Made by a program: the position numbers and the translations under genes
Part shown: piece after piece, positions 27,597 to 36,267 of the stretch
Layout: every line of letters starts with the position of its first letter
How positions within the stretch are numbered: position 1 is the stretch's first letter
Assembly: GCA_024397995.1 (NCBI GenBank)
Contig: CP073746.1
Location: forward strand, 992,001 to 1,056,000
Length of the DNA: 64,000 bases
Origin: a bacterium SCSIO 12827
GTDB taxonomy: Bacteria > Pseudomonadota > Alphaproteobacteria > Rhodospirillales > Casp-alpha2
Reading direction: 5' to 3'
The notes under the pieces: generated by a model
Databases searched by the model: none
Told to the model about the DNA's origin: nothing
What the model saw: only the letters and a program-made list of their open reading frames with translations

Positions 27597-27853
27597 GACC
27601 CCTCCCCCAAGGCATCCCAAAAACACACAAATTCACCTCGGCGCGTGTCGTATATCACCGCGCCGATCCATGAATCAGCATGCACTTTAATGGTTAAAAG
27701 TGATTTGATTGTATGCACTGTTGCCGCAGGAGAATGTGACGGTTGTCACGCGGGTGGTGAAATACGGACTCCAGGCTCGCTCTGGCGGGTTGCTACGGTA
27801 AAATGGCCTGAAGAGGGCCGATCGGCACTCGGAGAATGAAATAAGGAGACTGG

Positions 27854-28435
27854 ATGTCGCGCTCATACCGGGCCTTTCGGTCCAAAACCGTGCTCATGGC
27901 GAGCGTGTTCTTGCCCCTAGCGGTTGGAGGGGCTCCCGTGGCGGCCCTGGCGCAGGCCGGGGATCTGTTCGACGGCTTGGCGGCGCAGCCGGTGACGCTG
28001 ATGGACGCCGGGATCAAGCGCGTACGCGCCGGCGCGCAGACGGCGGCAGCCCGTCTGACGACGGCGGTCGGACCACCGGCCCAGTACAGGGTTACTTTTG
28101 ATAACGCCTTGCGCCGTCTCAATGTCCGGTTCGACGTCGCGGTCGCGCCGGAAAAGGTCAACGAGGGGTTCTGCTGGGCGCGGCGCGGTATCGCGATCCG
28201 CGAGATGTTCGGCGTCGGCGCAATCCGCTATTCCCTGAAACTGTCCGACGAAGAACGGGTCAAGCGCCGACTGGGCGTGATGTTTTCGCGCGAACCTGAA
28301 ACCACGGAGCGCGAAATCGTGGCCCTGGGGCAACGCCTGGCGGAATCCACTTACGTCGAGTTGAACCTGCTGACGCCGGCCAGTGATGCGTCCACGGCCT
28401 GCCGCGCCGTCGTCCACCGCCTGGAATGGCGGTAG
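27854..28435 (+). CDS. Exported hypothetical protein
   Basis: 193 residues with an N-terminal signal (residues ~10-34, ending ALAQA), then a mature domain with two Cys (GFCWARRG and STACRAV) that could form a disulfide. ATG 27854 follows AAGGAGACT nine bases upstream. No family recognised. Part of the accessory insert. Confidence 0.65.
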   Translation: MSRSYRAFRSKTVLMASVFLPLAVGGAPVAALAQAGDLFDGLAAQPVTLMDAGIKRVRAGAQTAAARLTTAVGPPAQYRVTFDNALRRLNVRFDVAVAPEKVNEGFCWARRGIAIREMFGVGAIRYSLKLSDEERVKRRLGVMFSREPETTEREIVALGQRLAESTYVELNLLTPASDASTACRAVVHRLEWR

Positions 28436-28479
28436 CCGGCGGACGCGTCAAACCCAGGCCGAAGCGGCAGATTCCGGGA

Positions 28480-28668
28480 TTAGCGGAACAGCAGCCCGTA
28501 GAGATACAGGGCGAACGGTGACACGACACCACCGACCACGATGACCATGAACAGGGCAAATCCCGTAATGTCATCGGCGCGTTGCCAGAACGACCGGGCG
28601 TCGGGGGCAGGGACGTTCTGCGGCATGCCGGAAGGGGCCGGAGATGGGATGGAGGGCTGCGTCAACAT
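28480..28668 (-). CDS. Small single-pass membrane protein
   Basis: 62 residues: a Pro-rich cytoplasmic N-part (PSIPSPAPSGMPQNVP), then DDITGFALFMVIVVGGVVSPFALYLYGLLFR-like hydrophobic tail forming one TM helix. It vaguely recalls NapE-type small proteins, but no nap or tor genes are near, so I leave it unnamed. Confidence 0.5.
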   Translation of the reverse strand: MLTQPSIPSPAPSGMPQNVPAPDARSFWQRADDITGFALFMVIVVGGVVSPFALYLYGLLFR

Positions 28669-28956
28669 GGCGTTTGCCTTTCTGAAAAGGGGCCATACGT
28701 GGGAGGGCGGTTTGGCCGATTGATTGCGATAGAACGAATTCGGTAGACCTAGGCGCAGGCTGGAAAGTTCAAGAAACGCTGCCTGGAGAGGCGTTTTGCC
28801 GATGGTGCGGCGCTCGGGAACGGGGGGTGCGTCAGTGCCGGCCTTATGCGAGGGGCAGGGCTTTTAAGCCTGTCGTCGACCGCTCCCGGTCCCGATGACG
28901 CCCTCCCAGGCGCGTTCCTGCAGGGGCGGGCAGACGCCCGTCCCCGCATTCCTCGA

Positions 28957-29229
28957 TCAGTTGGTGCGGATGGAAATCTTGCCGCCGCGGATCACGGCGA
29001 CCTGGTCGCCCTGCACGCTGACGGCTTCGTCACCCAGCACGAGTTTGCATTTTTCGCAGAGGTTCGGGATGGTTTCGCCGGCGGCGATGTTGACCATTTC
29101 GGAGCCTTCGGAATCGGAAACCGTGAGCTGAATTTCGGTTTCCTGTTCATTGGTCACGTCCACGGCCTTGGCCGGTGCCGCAAGAGCAAGCGCGATCGCG
29201 GCGGCGCCAATGAAGGGCAGAACTTTCAT
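28957..29229 (-). CDS. Small exported CxxC protein
   Basis: 90 residues with a clear signal peptide (MKVLPFIGAAAIALALAAPAKA) and a short beta-rich mature part holding CEKC (Cys58, Cys61) in PNLCEKCKLVLGD. A GGAGGA site sits eight bases before ATG 29229. The CxxC could bind metal or act as a redox pair; no family recognised. It is divergent from a LysR gene, a layout typical of regulator and target. Confidence 0.68.
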   Translation of the reverse strand: MKVLPFIGAAAIALALAAPAKAVDVTNEQETEIQLTVSDSEGSEMVNIAAGETIPNLCEKCKLVLGDEAVSVQGDQVAVIRGGKISIRTN

Positions 29230-29307
29230 GTATTCCTCCAAAAAGGGGTATCTGTCCATGATTGGACGAGGCAACTTTCGGAGAAAATCAGCCATTTCTC
29301 AAACGAA

Positions 29308-29324
29308 ATAAAATTATGGTTTAT
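29308..29324. promoter_or_regulatory. Putative LysR operator between divergent genes
   Basis: ATAAA (29308-29312) and TTTAT (29320-29324) flank seven bases in an AT-rich intergenic region shared by the CxxC protein and the LysR gene. LysR sites are often T-N11-A within such dyads. Confidence 0.3.
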
Positions 29325-29386
29325 ATCAAAATTATCGATGTATAATTCATGCAGGATCACCCCCGGATTTCCTTCGGAAACGCCCC

Positions 29387-30253
29387 ATGGACATCAATCT
29401 TGCGCGTACCTTTCTTGCCATTTGCGAGGTCGGAAATTTCGTCAAGGCGTCGGAACGCCTCTATGTCACGCAGTCGACCGTAAGTACCCGGGTCAAGCTG
29501 CTGGAAGACCTGTTGGGGCAGCCGCTGTTCGTGCGCACCAAGGCGGGGGCGTCGTTGACGGCGGCGGGCGCGCAGTTCCGCCCGTTCGCGGAAAAGCTGC
29601 TGCAGACCTGGGAGCAGGCACGCCACAATGTCGGTCTGCCGACGGAATATTCCGCCCTTCTGACCGTCGGTGCCGAATTCACCCTGTGGGAACGCATGAT
29701 GGTGAGTTGGATGTCCTGGGTCCGCCAGGCCCTGCCCGAGGTCGCCCTGCGCGCCGAGGTCGGCACCTCCGACACCTTGATGAGTCAAGTCGTCGAAGGC
29801 TTCATCGATCTCGCGGTCAGCTATACGCCGCAGCACCGTTCGGGCTTGGTGGTCGAGAAACTGGCCCAGGACAGCCTGGTTCTGGTCTCGACGGAGCCGA
29901 CGACCCGCGGTCCCTGGGACGCCAGTTACGTGTTCGTCGACTGGGGTGCGGAATTCCGCATGGAACATTTGGATGCTTTCCCTGATCTGGCGGCCCCGGC
30001 GCTGGCGGTCAGCTACGGGCCGCTTGCCCAACAGCACATCCTGCGCGCCGGTGGGTCGGCCTACTTGCCGCTGCGCGCCGTGCGTCCGCGCCTGGAGGAA
30101 GGTGTGTTTCACCTGGTCGAAGAGGCCCCCGTTTTCCGCCGGCCGATCTTCATTGTGCATTTGGAAGGGGTCGATAATCCGCTGTTTCAGACGGCTGTCG
30201 AGGGCCTGCGCAGCGCCGCCCGCGACGAAGCCGGCGACGATGGCGACATCTGA
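29387..30253 (+). CDS. LysR-family transcriptional regulator
   Basis: 288 residues. N-terminal helix-turn-helix: [22 protein letters not shown], then [21 protein letters not shown] (about 3-45), and a periplasmic-binding-like effector domain to the end. Start ATG 29387. It probably controls the divergent CxxC-protein gene and itself. Effector unknown. It is the last gene of the accessory insert before infA. Confidence 0.85.
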   Translation: MDINLARTFLAICEVGNFVKASERLYVTQSTVSTRVKLLEDLLGQPLFVRTKAGASLTAAGAQFRPFAEKLLQTWEQARHNVGLPTEYSALLTVGAEFTLWERMMVSWMSWVRQALPEVALRAEVGTSDTLMSQVVEGFIDLAVSYTPQHRSGLVVEKLAQDSLVLVSTEPTTRGPWDASYVFVDWGAEFRMEHLDAFPDLAAPALAVSYGPLAQQHILRAGGSAYLPLRAVRPRLEEGVFHLVEEAPVFRRPIFIVHLEGVDNPLFQTAVEGLRSAARDEAGDDGDI

Positions 30254-30360
30254 TTGGGCACCCGGATTGGGGTGATATCGGCAAATCCCCGCAATCCCTT
30301 GATTTTTACCCGGCTAGACGTCATGTTCTGGGGCGTTTCGGCCAAATTATTGGAGTGCTA

Positions 30361-30579
30361 ATGGCGAAAGAAGACGTTTTGGAGTTTACGGGCACGGTGA
30401 CGGAACTGCTGCCCAACGCCATGTTCCGGGTCAAACTGGACAACGAACACGAAATCCTCGCCCATACGGCGGGCAAAATGCGCAAGCACCGGATCCGGGT
30501 GCTTGCTGGCGATCGCGTCAATGTTGAGATGACGCCATACGATCTGACCAAGGGCCGGATCACCTTTCGTTTCAAATAA
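30361..30579 (+). CDS. infA: Translation initiation factor IF-1
   Basis: 72 residues, exactly the family length, an S1/OB-fold protein that binds the ribosomal A site. Starts [19 protein letters not shown] and ends [12 protein letters not shown]. It is followed 12 bp later by maf and by rng and yacG, the usual alphaproteobacterial order. Confidence 0.97.
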   Translation: MAKEDVLEFTGTVTELLPNAMFRVKLDNEHEILAHTAGKMRKHRIRVLAGDRVNVEMTPYDLTKGRITFRFK

Positions 30580-30591
30580 AGTTTGGCGGAC

Positions 30592-31188
30592 ATGCCCATG
30601 GCTGGCCGCTTGATTCTCGCCTCGGCGTCGCCCAGGCGGCTGGATCTGCTGTCCCAGGTCGGGATCGCGCCCGCCGCTGTGGTGCCCGCCGACATCGACG
30701 AGACGCCGCGCGCGGGCGAGGCGCCGCGTGCGTTGGCGCGCCGTCTGGCCGGGGAAAAGGCCGCCGCCGTGGCGCGCGCCCATCCGGGCGATTTCGTCCT
30801 GGGCGCGGACACGGTCGTCGCCTGTGGCCGTCGCTCGCTGCCCAAGCCCGCCGACGAAGCGGAAGCCCGGCGCTGCCTGGACCTGTTGTCCGGGCGCCGG
30901 CATCGGGTCATCGGCGGCGTCGCCCTGGTTTGCCCCGGGGGGCGGGTTGTGGTCCGCGATTCGGTGACGGCCGTGCAGTTCAAGCGCCTCAGCCGGGCCG
31001 AGGTGGATATGTATCTCGCCTCCGGCGAATGGCGGGACAAGGCCGGCGGCTACGCCATTCAGGGACTTGCCGCGCTGTTCGTCACGGCGATCAACGGTGA
31101 TTACAACAATGTGGTCGGCTTGCCGCTCGCCCTTACGGCGGCGCTGCTGACCGGCGCCGGGGCATGGTCCCCGGCGGGGAAAGGATAG
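30592..31188 (+). CDS. maf: Maf-family nucleotide pyrophosphatase
   Basis: House-cleaning nucleoside triphosphate pyrophosphatase of about 198 residues. Signature motifs: [14 protein letters not shown] at the start, ADIDETP, and [10 protein letters not shown] with the catalytic Asp; the later [10 protein letters not shown] is also typical. Start choice is uncertain: TTG 30583, ATG 30592 and ATG 30598 are in frame, and all leave the SASPRR motif intact. The stop is 2 bp before rng. Confidence 0.9.
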   Translation: MPMAGRLILASASPRRLDLLSQVGIAPAAVVPADIDETPRAGEAPRALARRLAGEKAAAVARAHPGDFVLGADTVVACGRRSLPKPADEAEARRCLDLLSGRRHRVIGGVALVCPGGRVVVRDSVTAVQFKRLSRAEVDMYLASGEWRDKAGGYAIQGLAALFVTAINGDYNNVVGLPLALTAALLTGAGAWSPAGKG

Positions 31189-31190
31189 CC

Positions 31191-32591
31191 ATGCGCGCCG
31201 ACACGATCCTGATCAATGCCGGGCCGGGCGAGATGCGCGTGGCGCTACTCGCCAAGGGCACGGTGGTCCAGGTTCTGTTCGAACGGGACAGCGACGAAGG
31301 CGTCGAAGGGGCGGTGTTCGTCGGTCGCGTGACCGCCATCAACCGCGACCTCAACGCCGCCTTCGTCGATATCGACGGCGACGATCCCGGGTTCCTCGCC
31401 GCCGGTGACGCCCGGCAGTCGGGCGACCAGCGCATCAAATCCATCACCGAAGCCGTTGGCGAAGGGGACAAGGTCCTGGTCCAGGCCGACCGCGAAGCCA
31501 TGGACGGCAAGGGCCCACGCCTGACCTGCCGTTTGGCGCTGACCGGCCGCTTCGTGACCCTGCACCTGGGCGGCGAGGGCATGAAGTTTTCCCGCTTTCT
31601 CGCCCCGGCCGAACGCAAGGAACTGGAAATACTTGAGGAAATCCTACCCGGCGATTGCGGACTGACCTTCACCCCCGCCGCCGGCGGGGCCGATATTTCC
31701 CAAATCTCCGCCGACCTGGACCGCTTGCTGGCCCTGCGCGACGACGTCGATGCCGCCTTCGAGGATACGGTCAAGGCGCCGGAAGCCCTGTTGGCGCCGC
31801 CCGATGCCATCGAACGCGCCCTGACCCTGGCCGGGCCGCGCTGCCGCGTTATTTCCGACGATCCGGAGGCCCTGCGCCTGGTCCGGGAACTGGCCCCCGG
31901 CGTAAAGGCCGAGGCCTGGTCCGGCACGGCGCCGCTGTTCGAGGAATTCGGTGTCGAGGAAGCCCTCGACGGTGTGCTGTCGCCGGTGGTGCCCCTGCCC
32001 TCAGGCGGCCGGGTGATCATCAGCGAAACCCCGGCGCTCACGGCCATTGACGTCGACACCGGCCAGACCAAGGGCGGGCCGCTTGGTTCCGGCTCGCCTC
32101 AGCGCCTGGCGGCCAAGGCCAACCGCGAGGCCGTGACCGCCATCGCCCGCGAACTGCGCCTGCGCAACCTGGCGGGACAGATCGTCATCGATTTCCTGGC
32201 CATGAAGGGCAAGAAGGAACGCCTGGAAGTGCTCGCCCAATTGCGCAGCGCGCTTGCCGGCGATCCGGTCGAATGCCATGTCCTGGGCTACACGGGGTTG
32301 GGTTTGGTGGAATTGACGCGCCGCCGCCGCGGCCCGTCCCTGACCCGCCTGCTGGCCCGCCCGGGGGGGCTGACGGCCGACCCCACGGCGGCGGGTCTCG
32401 CGGCGCTGCGCCGCGCCATCGCGGTGCGGGGGGCGGTGATCCGCATCGCCTGCGCCGCCGACGTGGCCGATGCGCTGGCCGGGCCGCTCAAGGATGCGCT
32501 GGACGATGCCAATGCCCGGACCGGCGGGGCAATCCGGGTGGAACGCGACGGCGCTCTCGGCCCCGGCCGGTTCGAGGTTACGGAGGGCTAA
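31191..32591 (+). CDS. rng: Ribonuclease E/G family protein
   Basis: 466-residue endoribonuclease for rRNA/mRNA processing. An S1-like domain (about 30-110, with VGRVTAINRDLNAAFVDI) is followed by the RNase H-like and catalytic part with TAIDVDTG (the catalytic metal Asp) and IVIDFLAMK. The Zn-link CPxC motif of classical RNase E/G is not visible after LVELTRRRRG, so it belongs to the shorter, Zn-link-lacking group common in this operon. It is 2 bp after maf and 4 bp before yacG. Confidence 0.88.
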   Translation: MRADTILINAGPGEMRVALLAKGTVVQVLFERDSDEGVEGAVFVGRVTAINRDLNAAFVDIDGDDPGFLAAGDARQSGDQRIKSITEAVGEGDKVLVQADREAMDGKGPRLTCRLALTGRFVTLHLGGEGMKFSRFLAPAERKELEILEEILPGDCGLTFTPAAGGADISQISADLDRLLALRDDVDAAFEDTVKAPEALLAPPDAIERALTLAGPRCRVISDDPEALRLVRELAPGVKAEAWSGTAPLFEEFGVEEALDGVLSPVVPLPSGGRVIISETPALTAIDVDTGQTKGGPLGSGSPQRLAAKANREAVTAIARELRLRNLAGQIVIDFLAMKGKKERLEVLAQLRSALAGDPVECHVLGYTGLGLVELTRRRRGPSLTRLLARPGGLTADPTAAGLAALRRAIAVRGAVIRIACAADVADALAGPLKDALDDANARTGGAIRVERDGALGPGRFEVTEG

Positions 32592-32595
32592 CGCC

Positions 32596-32805
32596 ATGAG
32601 CGAGACGACGGGCGCCAAGGTCGTGCCCCTGAAGCGCAAACCCTGCCCGATCTGCAAGAAGCCGCCAGTCACCGAATTCCTGCCGTTCTGCTCCAAACGC
32701 TGTGCCGATATCGACCTCGGCCAATGGCTCGGCGGCGGCTACCGCATTCCGACCAACGAAGGGCCCGAGGATCTGGATGCCGAAGGCGAGTATACCGAGG
32801 ATTAA
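32596..32805 (+). CDS. yacG: DNA gyrase inhibitor YacG
   Basis: 69-residue zinc-ribbon protein that binds GyrB. Four Cys ligands: Cys17 and Cys20 (CPIC), Cys32 and Cys36 (FCSKRC), followed by DLGQWLGGGYRIP, the YacG signature. GGAGG lies nine bases before ATG 32596. Last protein gene of the infA-maf-rng-yacG operon. Confidence 0.93.
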   Translation: MSETTGAKVVPLKRKPCPICKKPPVTEFLPFCSKRCADIDLGQWLGGGYRIPTNEGPEDLDAEGEYTED

Positions 32806-32971
32806 ACCCTGCGCCCGGCGGCCTGGCGGCGGGGACGCAAGGCCGGAAATACTTGGAAATCCGCGTGAAAATTCCCCACGCACCCGCGCTGGACAGGGCC
32901 TCTGATTTCTTCTATAAGCCACGTCTTGCCAACGGGCGGTGGCCTTTCAGGCCGTCGCCGACGCACGGTTT

Positions 32972-33047
32972 GCCCAGGTAGCTCAGTTGGTAGAGCATCG
33001 CACTGAAAATGCGGGTGTCGGTGGTTCAAATCCGCCCCTGGGCACCA
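32972..33047 (+). tRNA. tRNA-Phe (anticodon GAA)
   Basis: 76-nt tRNA starting GCCCAGGTAGCTCAGTTGG, with anticodon loop CTGAAAA (anticodon GAA), T-loop GTTCAAATC, acceptor end CTGGGC and encoded ACCA. It follows yacG, the common alphaproteobacterial arrangement. Confidence 0.97.
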
Positions 33048-33207
33048 TTCCCCCCTCAATATATTGATTTATCATTGCGTTTTCGGCGCAGGGCCTCTCC
33101 GCGTGCCGCCCGTTATGGGCGCGGGACACGGATAGAACGCCACCTCTGCGCGGTCCGCTAAGGTTAGCGGATCACGCGAGGCGTCATCGTTGGCAAGGTG
33201 GTGAGGT

Positions 33208-33453
33208 TCAGGCCGCCTTGGCCAAGTCGTCGAACAGCTGCGCGTTCGGGCAGAACCAATGATAGTCCTGCGCCCCGTCCAGGCCGGCCAGCCAGGAAAA
33301 GCAGGCGTCGGCGTTTTCGCAGGTTCGGCAGCGCGCATTGGCCAGCCGCATGCGTTCTTGCGGCACATGGGCGTCGTTGATGTTGAGGGTTTTCAACGCT
33401 TCCACCAGAAGGGGGGATCGGGCGGCCGCGTCGCTTTCAAGAAGATGAACCAT
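33208..33453 (-). CDS. DUF6455-family cysteine protein
   Basis: 81 residues with four conserved Cys: Cys42 and Cys45 (RCRTC), Cys51 (ACFSWLAG) and Cys68 (WFCPNAQLF). The RC-x2-C-x5-C-x-W-L and FCPNA pattern is that of DUF6455, suggesting metal binding; function unknown. ATG 33453 is preceded by GAGGAG at seven bases. It stands alone. Confidence 0.72.
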   Translation of the reverse strand: MVHLLESDAAARSPLLVEALKTLNINDAHVPQERMRLANARCRTCENADACFSWLAGLDGAQDYHWFCPNAQLFDDLAKAA

Positions 33454-33581
33454 GATGATGCTCCTCATCGTTCAGGGTGGTCACTGGGGCCACCCTAGCG
33501 ACTTGGCATCGGCCCGCATTGATCCAGGTCATCCGCGCCGCCGGTCCGCGCGGCGGGATGAGCTGGGATCGGATGATCGCG

Positions 33582-34208
33582 TCAGGCGGTGGGCAGCGTC
33601 GCCCGCACGGTCGCCGAACGGTCCCACAGGTTCGGCACGCTGGTCGAGGAATAGCCCGAGACGAAGGGTTTGATCTCATTCGTTTCCGGCTTGAACACAT
33701 GGCGTGAGACCGCGCCGATGTTGGCGCCGTAGACGTGGATGCTGATCGACGGCTTGTCGGCGAAGGAGTTTTCGACGACGTGGATATCGCCGATGGTCGG
33801 CGACACGGCCTCGACCTGACCGGGGGTCAGTTCGGCCCAGCCCCCCACTTGGTGCAGTTTGCCTTGGGCGTCCTGTTCGAAGCGGACTTCCTTTTCCGCC
33901 CCTCGCAGCATGCCGATCAGGCCCCAGACCATATGGTCGTGGACGGGCGTCTTCTGCCCCGGGCCCCAGACGAAGCTGACGACGGAAAACCGTTCCAGCG
34001 GGTCGGCGTGCAAAAGGTACTGCTGATAAAACTCGGGATGGGGCTGGGCAAATGCCTCGGGCAGCCAGTCGTCGCGGGACACCAGCGTGCTCAGCAGCTT
34101 GCGGCCTTCGGCGAGCAGGGTTTCTTCGGCGTCGGTCTTGGAAACAAGGTTCGTCATGGCGATGACGAAATCGCGCAGCGGCGCGATGGAGTCGGGGGAA
34201 GAGGTCAT
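33582..34208 (-). CDS. Cysteine dioxygenase-family thiol dioxygenase
   Basis: 208-residue cupin that would add O2 to a thiol to make a sulfinate. Iron ligands are His90 and His92 (PVHDHMVWG) and His143 (GDIHVV); SIHVYG (about 156-161) carries the conserved His/Tyr of the active site. The substrate may be cysteine, 3-mercaptopropionate or another small thiol; the sequence alone does not decide. Its start overlaps the IclR gene by 4 bp (ATGA), making it the last gene of a four-gene coupled operon. Confidence 0.8.
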   Translation of the reverse strand: MTSSPDSIAPLRDFVIAMTNLVSKTDAEETLLAEGRKLLSTLVSRDDWLPEAFAQPHPEFYQQYLLHADPLERFSVVSFVWGPGQKTPVHDHMVWGLIGMLRGAEKEVRFEQDAQGKLHQVGGWAELTPGQVEAVSPTIGDIHVVENSFADKPSISIHVYGANIGAVSRHVFKPETNEIKPFVSGYSSTSVPNLWDRSATVRATLPTA

Positions 34209-35062
34209 TCGGATGCCTTCCGTTTTTCTTTCTCTTGGTGGATGGGGCGGCCGGGGGCCAGGGGAATGGATGAAGCGGTGGCACCGATGGCGCAGGGATC
34301 GATCGGTGCCGGCGGCGACGGATCGCCGGCCAGGGCGCGTTCGACGGCCTCCGCGGCCTTGGTGACCTCAACACCCAACGCTTTGAAGCGGCCGGGGCGC
34401 AGGCGTTCCGCCGGGCCCGAAACACCAATGGCGGCGATCACGCCGCCGGCCGGATCGTGGATCGGGGCGGCCACGCCGCAGACCGTTTCCTGCCACTCAC
34501 CGGTGTTGACGGCGTAGCCGCGCGTGCGGATGCCCGCCATTTCCTGAAGGAAGGCATCGGCGTCGGTGATGCTTTTCGGCGTGTGGGCGTGCAAGTTCTC
34601 GGCCAGCGCGCCGAGCGCCGCCTCACCCAAGGCGGCCAGCATAGCCTTGCCCGTGGCGACGCAGCGCGCGGGGGCGCGGCCGCCGATCGCGGAATAGGCG
34701 CGGACCGGCTCGGGGCTTTCCAATTTGTGCAGATAGACCACCTCGTCCCCGTCGAGGACCGAGAGATGGACGCTTTCCCGAGTCCGCGCGAGCAGGGCCT
34801 CCATGGCCGGCAGGGCCAGTTGGCGGAGGTCCAGATGATTGAGCATGGCCGTGCCCAGTTCCCACAGGCGGATCGCCGCCGCGTAGGTGCCGGTGGCGGC
34901 GTCGCGGCGGACGTAGCCCAGTTCCGTCAGGGTCTGCAACAGGCGGTGGGCGTTGCTTTTTCCCAGATCGACCCGCGCCGCCAGTTCCGACACGCCGAGC
35001 GCGCGGTCGCTATGGGCCAGCACCTCCAACAGCGCCATGCCGTTGACCAGGGTGTTGTTCAT
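34205..35062 (-). CDS. IclR-family transcriptional regulator
   Basis: 285 residues. Winged-helix domain with ALLEVLAHSDRALGVSELAARV and LGKSNAHRLLQTLTELGYV (about 10-55), then the IclR effector domain with TGKAMLAALGE and a conserved GYAVNTGEWQETVCGVAAP stretch. Start ATG 35062 overlaps the upstream CoA-transferase stop by 4 bp. Being inside the operon, it likely senses a pathway intermediate and acts on the operon promoter, where a perfect palindrome lies at 37295-37311. Confidence 0.88.
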   Translation of the reverse strand: MNNTLVNGMALLEVLAHSDRALGVSELAARVDLGKSNAHRLLQTLTELGYVRRDAATGTYAAAIRLWELGTAMLNHLDLRQLALPAMEALLARTRESVHLSVLDGDEVVYLHKLESPEPVRAYSAIGGRAPARCVATGKAMLAALGEAALGALAENLHAHTPKSITDADAFLQEMAGIRTRGYAVNTGEWQETVCGVAAPIHDPAGGVIAAIGVSGPAERLRPGRFKALGVEVTKAAEAVERALAGDPSPPAPIDPCAIGATASSIPLAPGRPIHQEKEKRKASE

Positions 35063-36267
35063 GCGACCACCCCGCCGGCGCGCCATTCGGCGATGTCTTC
35101 GGCGCTGAACCCGGCTTCGGCCAGGATCTCGTCGGAATGTTCGCCGACATGGGGCGGTGCGTGGTCGACGGCGCCGCTGCCGTGGGCCAGCTTGAACCCC
35201 GGCCCGACCAGGCGCAGGGGACCGTAGGGCGAGTCCACTTCCTGCAAAAGGCCGCGTTCCACGACCTGGGGATGGTCGGCGATTTCGTCGATGCCCTTCA
35301 CCGTGGCGCAGGGCACGTCGGCTTCGGTCAGACGCTGTTCCCAGGAATCAGGATCCCCTTCGCGCATCGCGCCTTCGATCACGTCGCGCAGGGCGCCTGC
35401 GTTTTCCGTCCGCGCCGCCCAATCGACGAAGCGCGGATCGGTGAGCGCGTCTTCCCGGCCCAGCGCCTTCATCAGATTGACGAACTGCTTTTCCAACAGG
35501 ATCGCCAGGATGATGTAGCCGTTGCCGCAGCGGAAGCGGTCGGCGGTCACCTTGCGGGTGACCGACAGGTTGCCGTACTGGCGCTGCACGAAACCGGCGA
35601 CGGTGTATTCGGTCACGTGCTGGGCCAGGAAATTGAGGGTCGAATCCAGCATGGCGACGTCGACGAACTGGCCCTTTCCGGTCTGCGTGCGCTGGTGCAG
35701 GGCGGCGGAAACGGCGAAGGCGCCGGTCATCCCGCCGATCAGGTCGCAGGCGGCGAAGCCCGCGCGCATGGGGCCGCCCTCGGCCTCGCCGGTGATCGAC
35801 ATGATGCCGGACATCGCCTGAATCTTGCCGTCGAAGGCCGCCTTGGCGCTTTCCGGCCCGCTGTGGCCGAACCCGGACACCGCGCAATAGATCAGTTTCG
35901 GATTGATCGCCTTGAGCGTTTCGTAGCCCAGGCCGAAGCGGTCCATCACGCCGGGGCGGAAATTTTCCCAGACGATGTCGGCGTCCTGAACCAGGCGTTT
36001 GACGATCTCCTGGGCCTCCGGCTTTTTCAGGTCGAGGGTCAGACTGCGTTTGTTGGCGTTGATCGCCATGAAGGCCGGCGCCATGTTGCGGTCGACCCAT
36101 TCCTGGCTGAGCTGGGCGCGTCGGTTGTCCTCGCCACCGATGGGCTCGATCTTGACCACGTCGGCGCCCAGCAGGGCGAACTGATAGGTCCCGAAGGGGC
36201 CTGCGAAGAACCGGGTGAAGTCGAGAACCTTGATCCCATCGAAGGGGCGGGGGCCCGGCGCGGTCAT
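35059..36267 (-). CDS. CaiB/BaiF (class III) CoA-transferase
   Basis: 402 residues. Moves CoA between carboxylic acids through an aspartyl-CoA. N-terminal KVLDFTRFFAGPFGTYQFALLGADVVKIEP is the family signature; the nucleophile is probably Asp175 in FAACDLIGGMTG. Later segments GQFVDVAMLDS and VPCATVKGIDEI also match. GGGGGG before ATG 36267 and a 4-bp overlap with the upstream gene set this start; sequence out to 36408 is shadow. Its partner acid is unknown; the operon suggests a sulfur-containing carboxylate. Confidence 0.88.
   Translation of the reverse strand: MTAPGPRPFDGIKVLDFTRFFAGPFGTYQFALLGADVVKIEPIGGEDNRRAQLSQEWVDRNMAPAFMAINANKRSLTLDLKKPEAQEIVKRLVQDADIVWENFRPGVMDRFGLGYETLKAINPKLIYCAVSGFGHSGPESAKAAFDGKIQAMSGIMSITGEAEGGPMRAGFAACDLIGGMTGAFAVSAALHQRTQTGKGQFVDVAMLDSTLNFLAQHVTEYTVAGFVQRQYGNLSVTRKVTADRFRCGNGYIILAILLEKQFVNLMKALGREDALTDPRFVDWAARTENAGALRDVIEGAMREGDPDSWEQRLTEADVPCATVKGIDEIADHPQVVERGLLQEVDSPYGPLRLVGPGFKLAHGSGAVDHAPPHVGEHSDEILAEAGFSAEDIAEWRAGGVVA

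Noticed and set aside
27645-27839. 64-residue plus-strand frame between the PAS and exported-protein genes
   Set aside because: No ribosome site, no motif, and it lies in a probable promoter region.
28480-28668. NapE identity for the small membrane protein
   Set aside because: Only a general one-helix resemblance; no nap or tor genes nearby.
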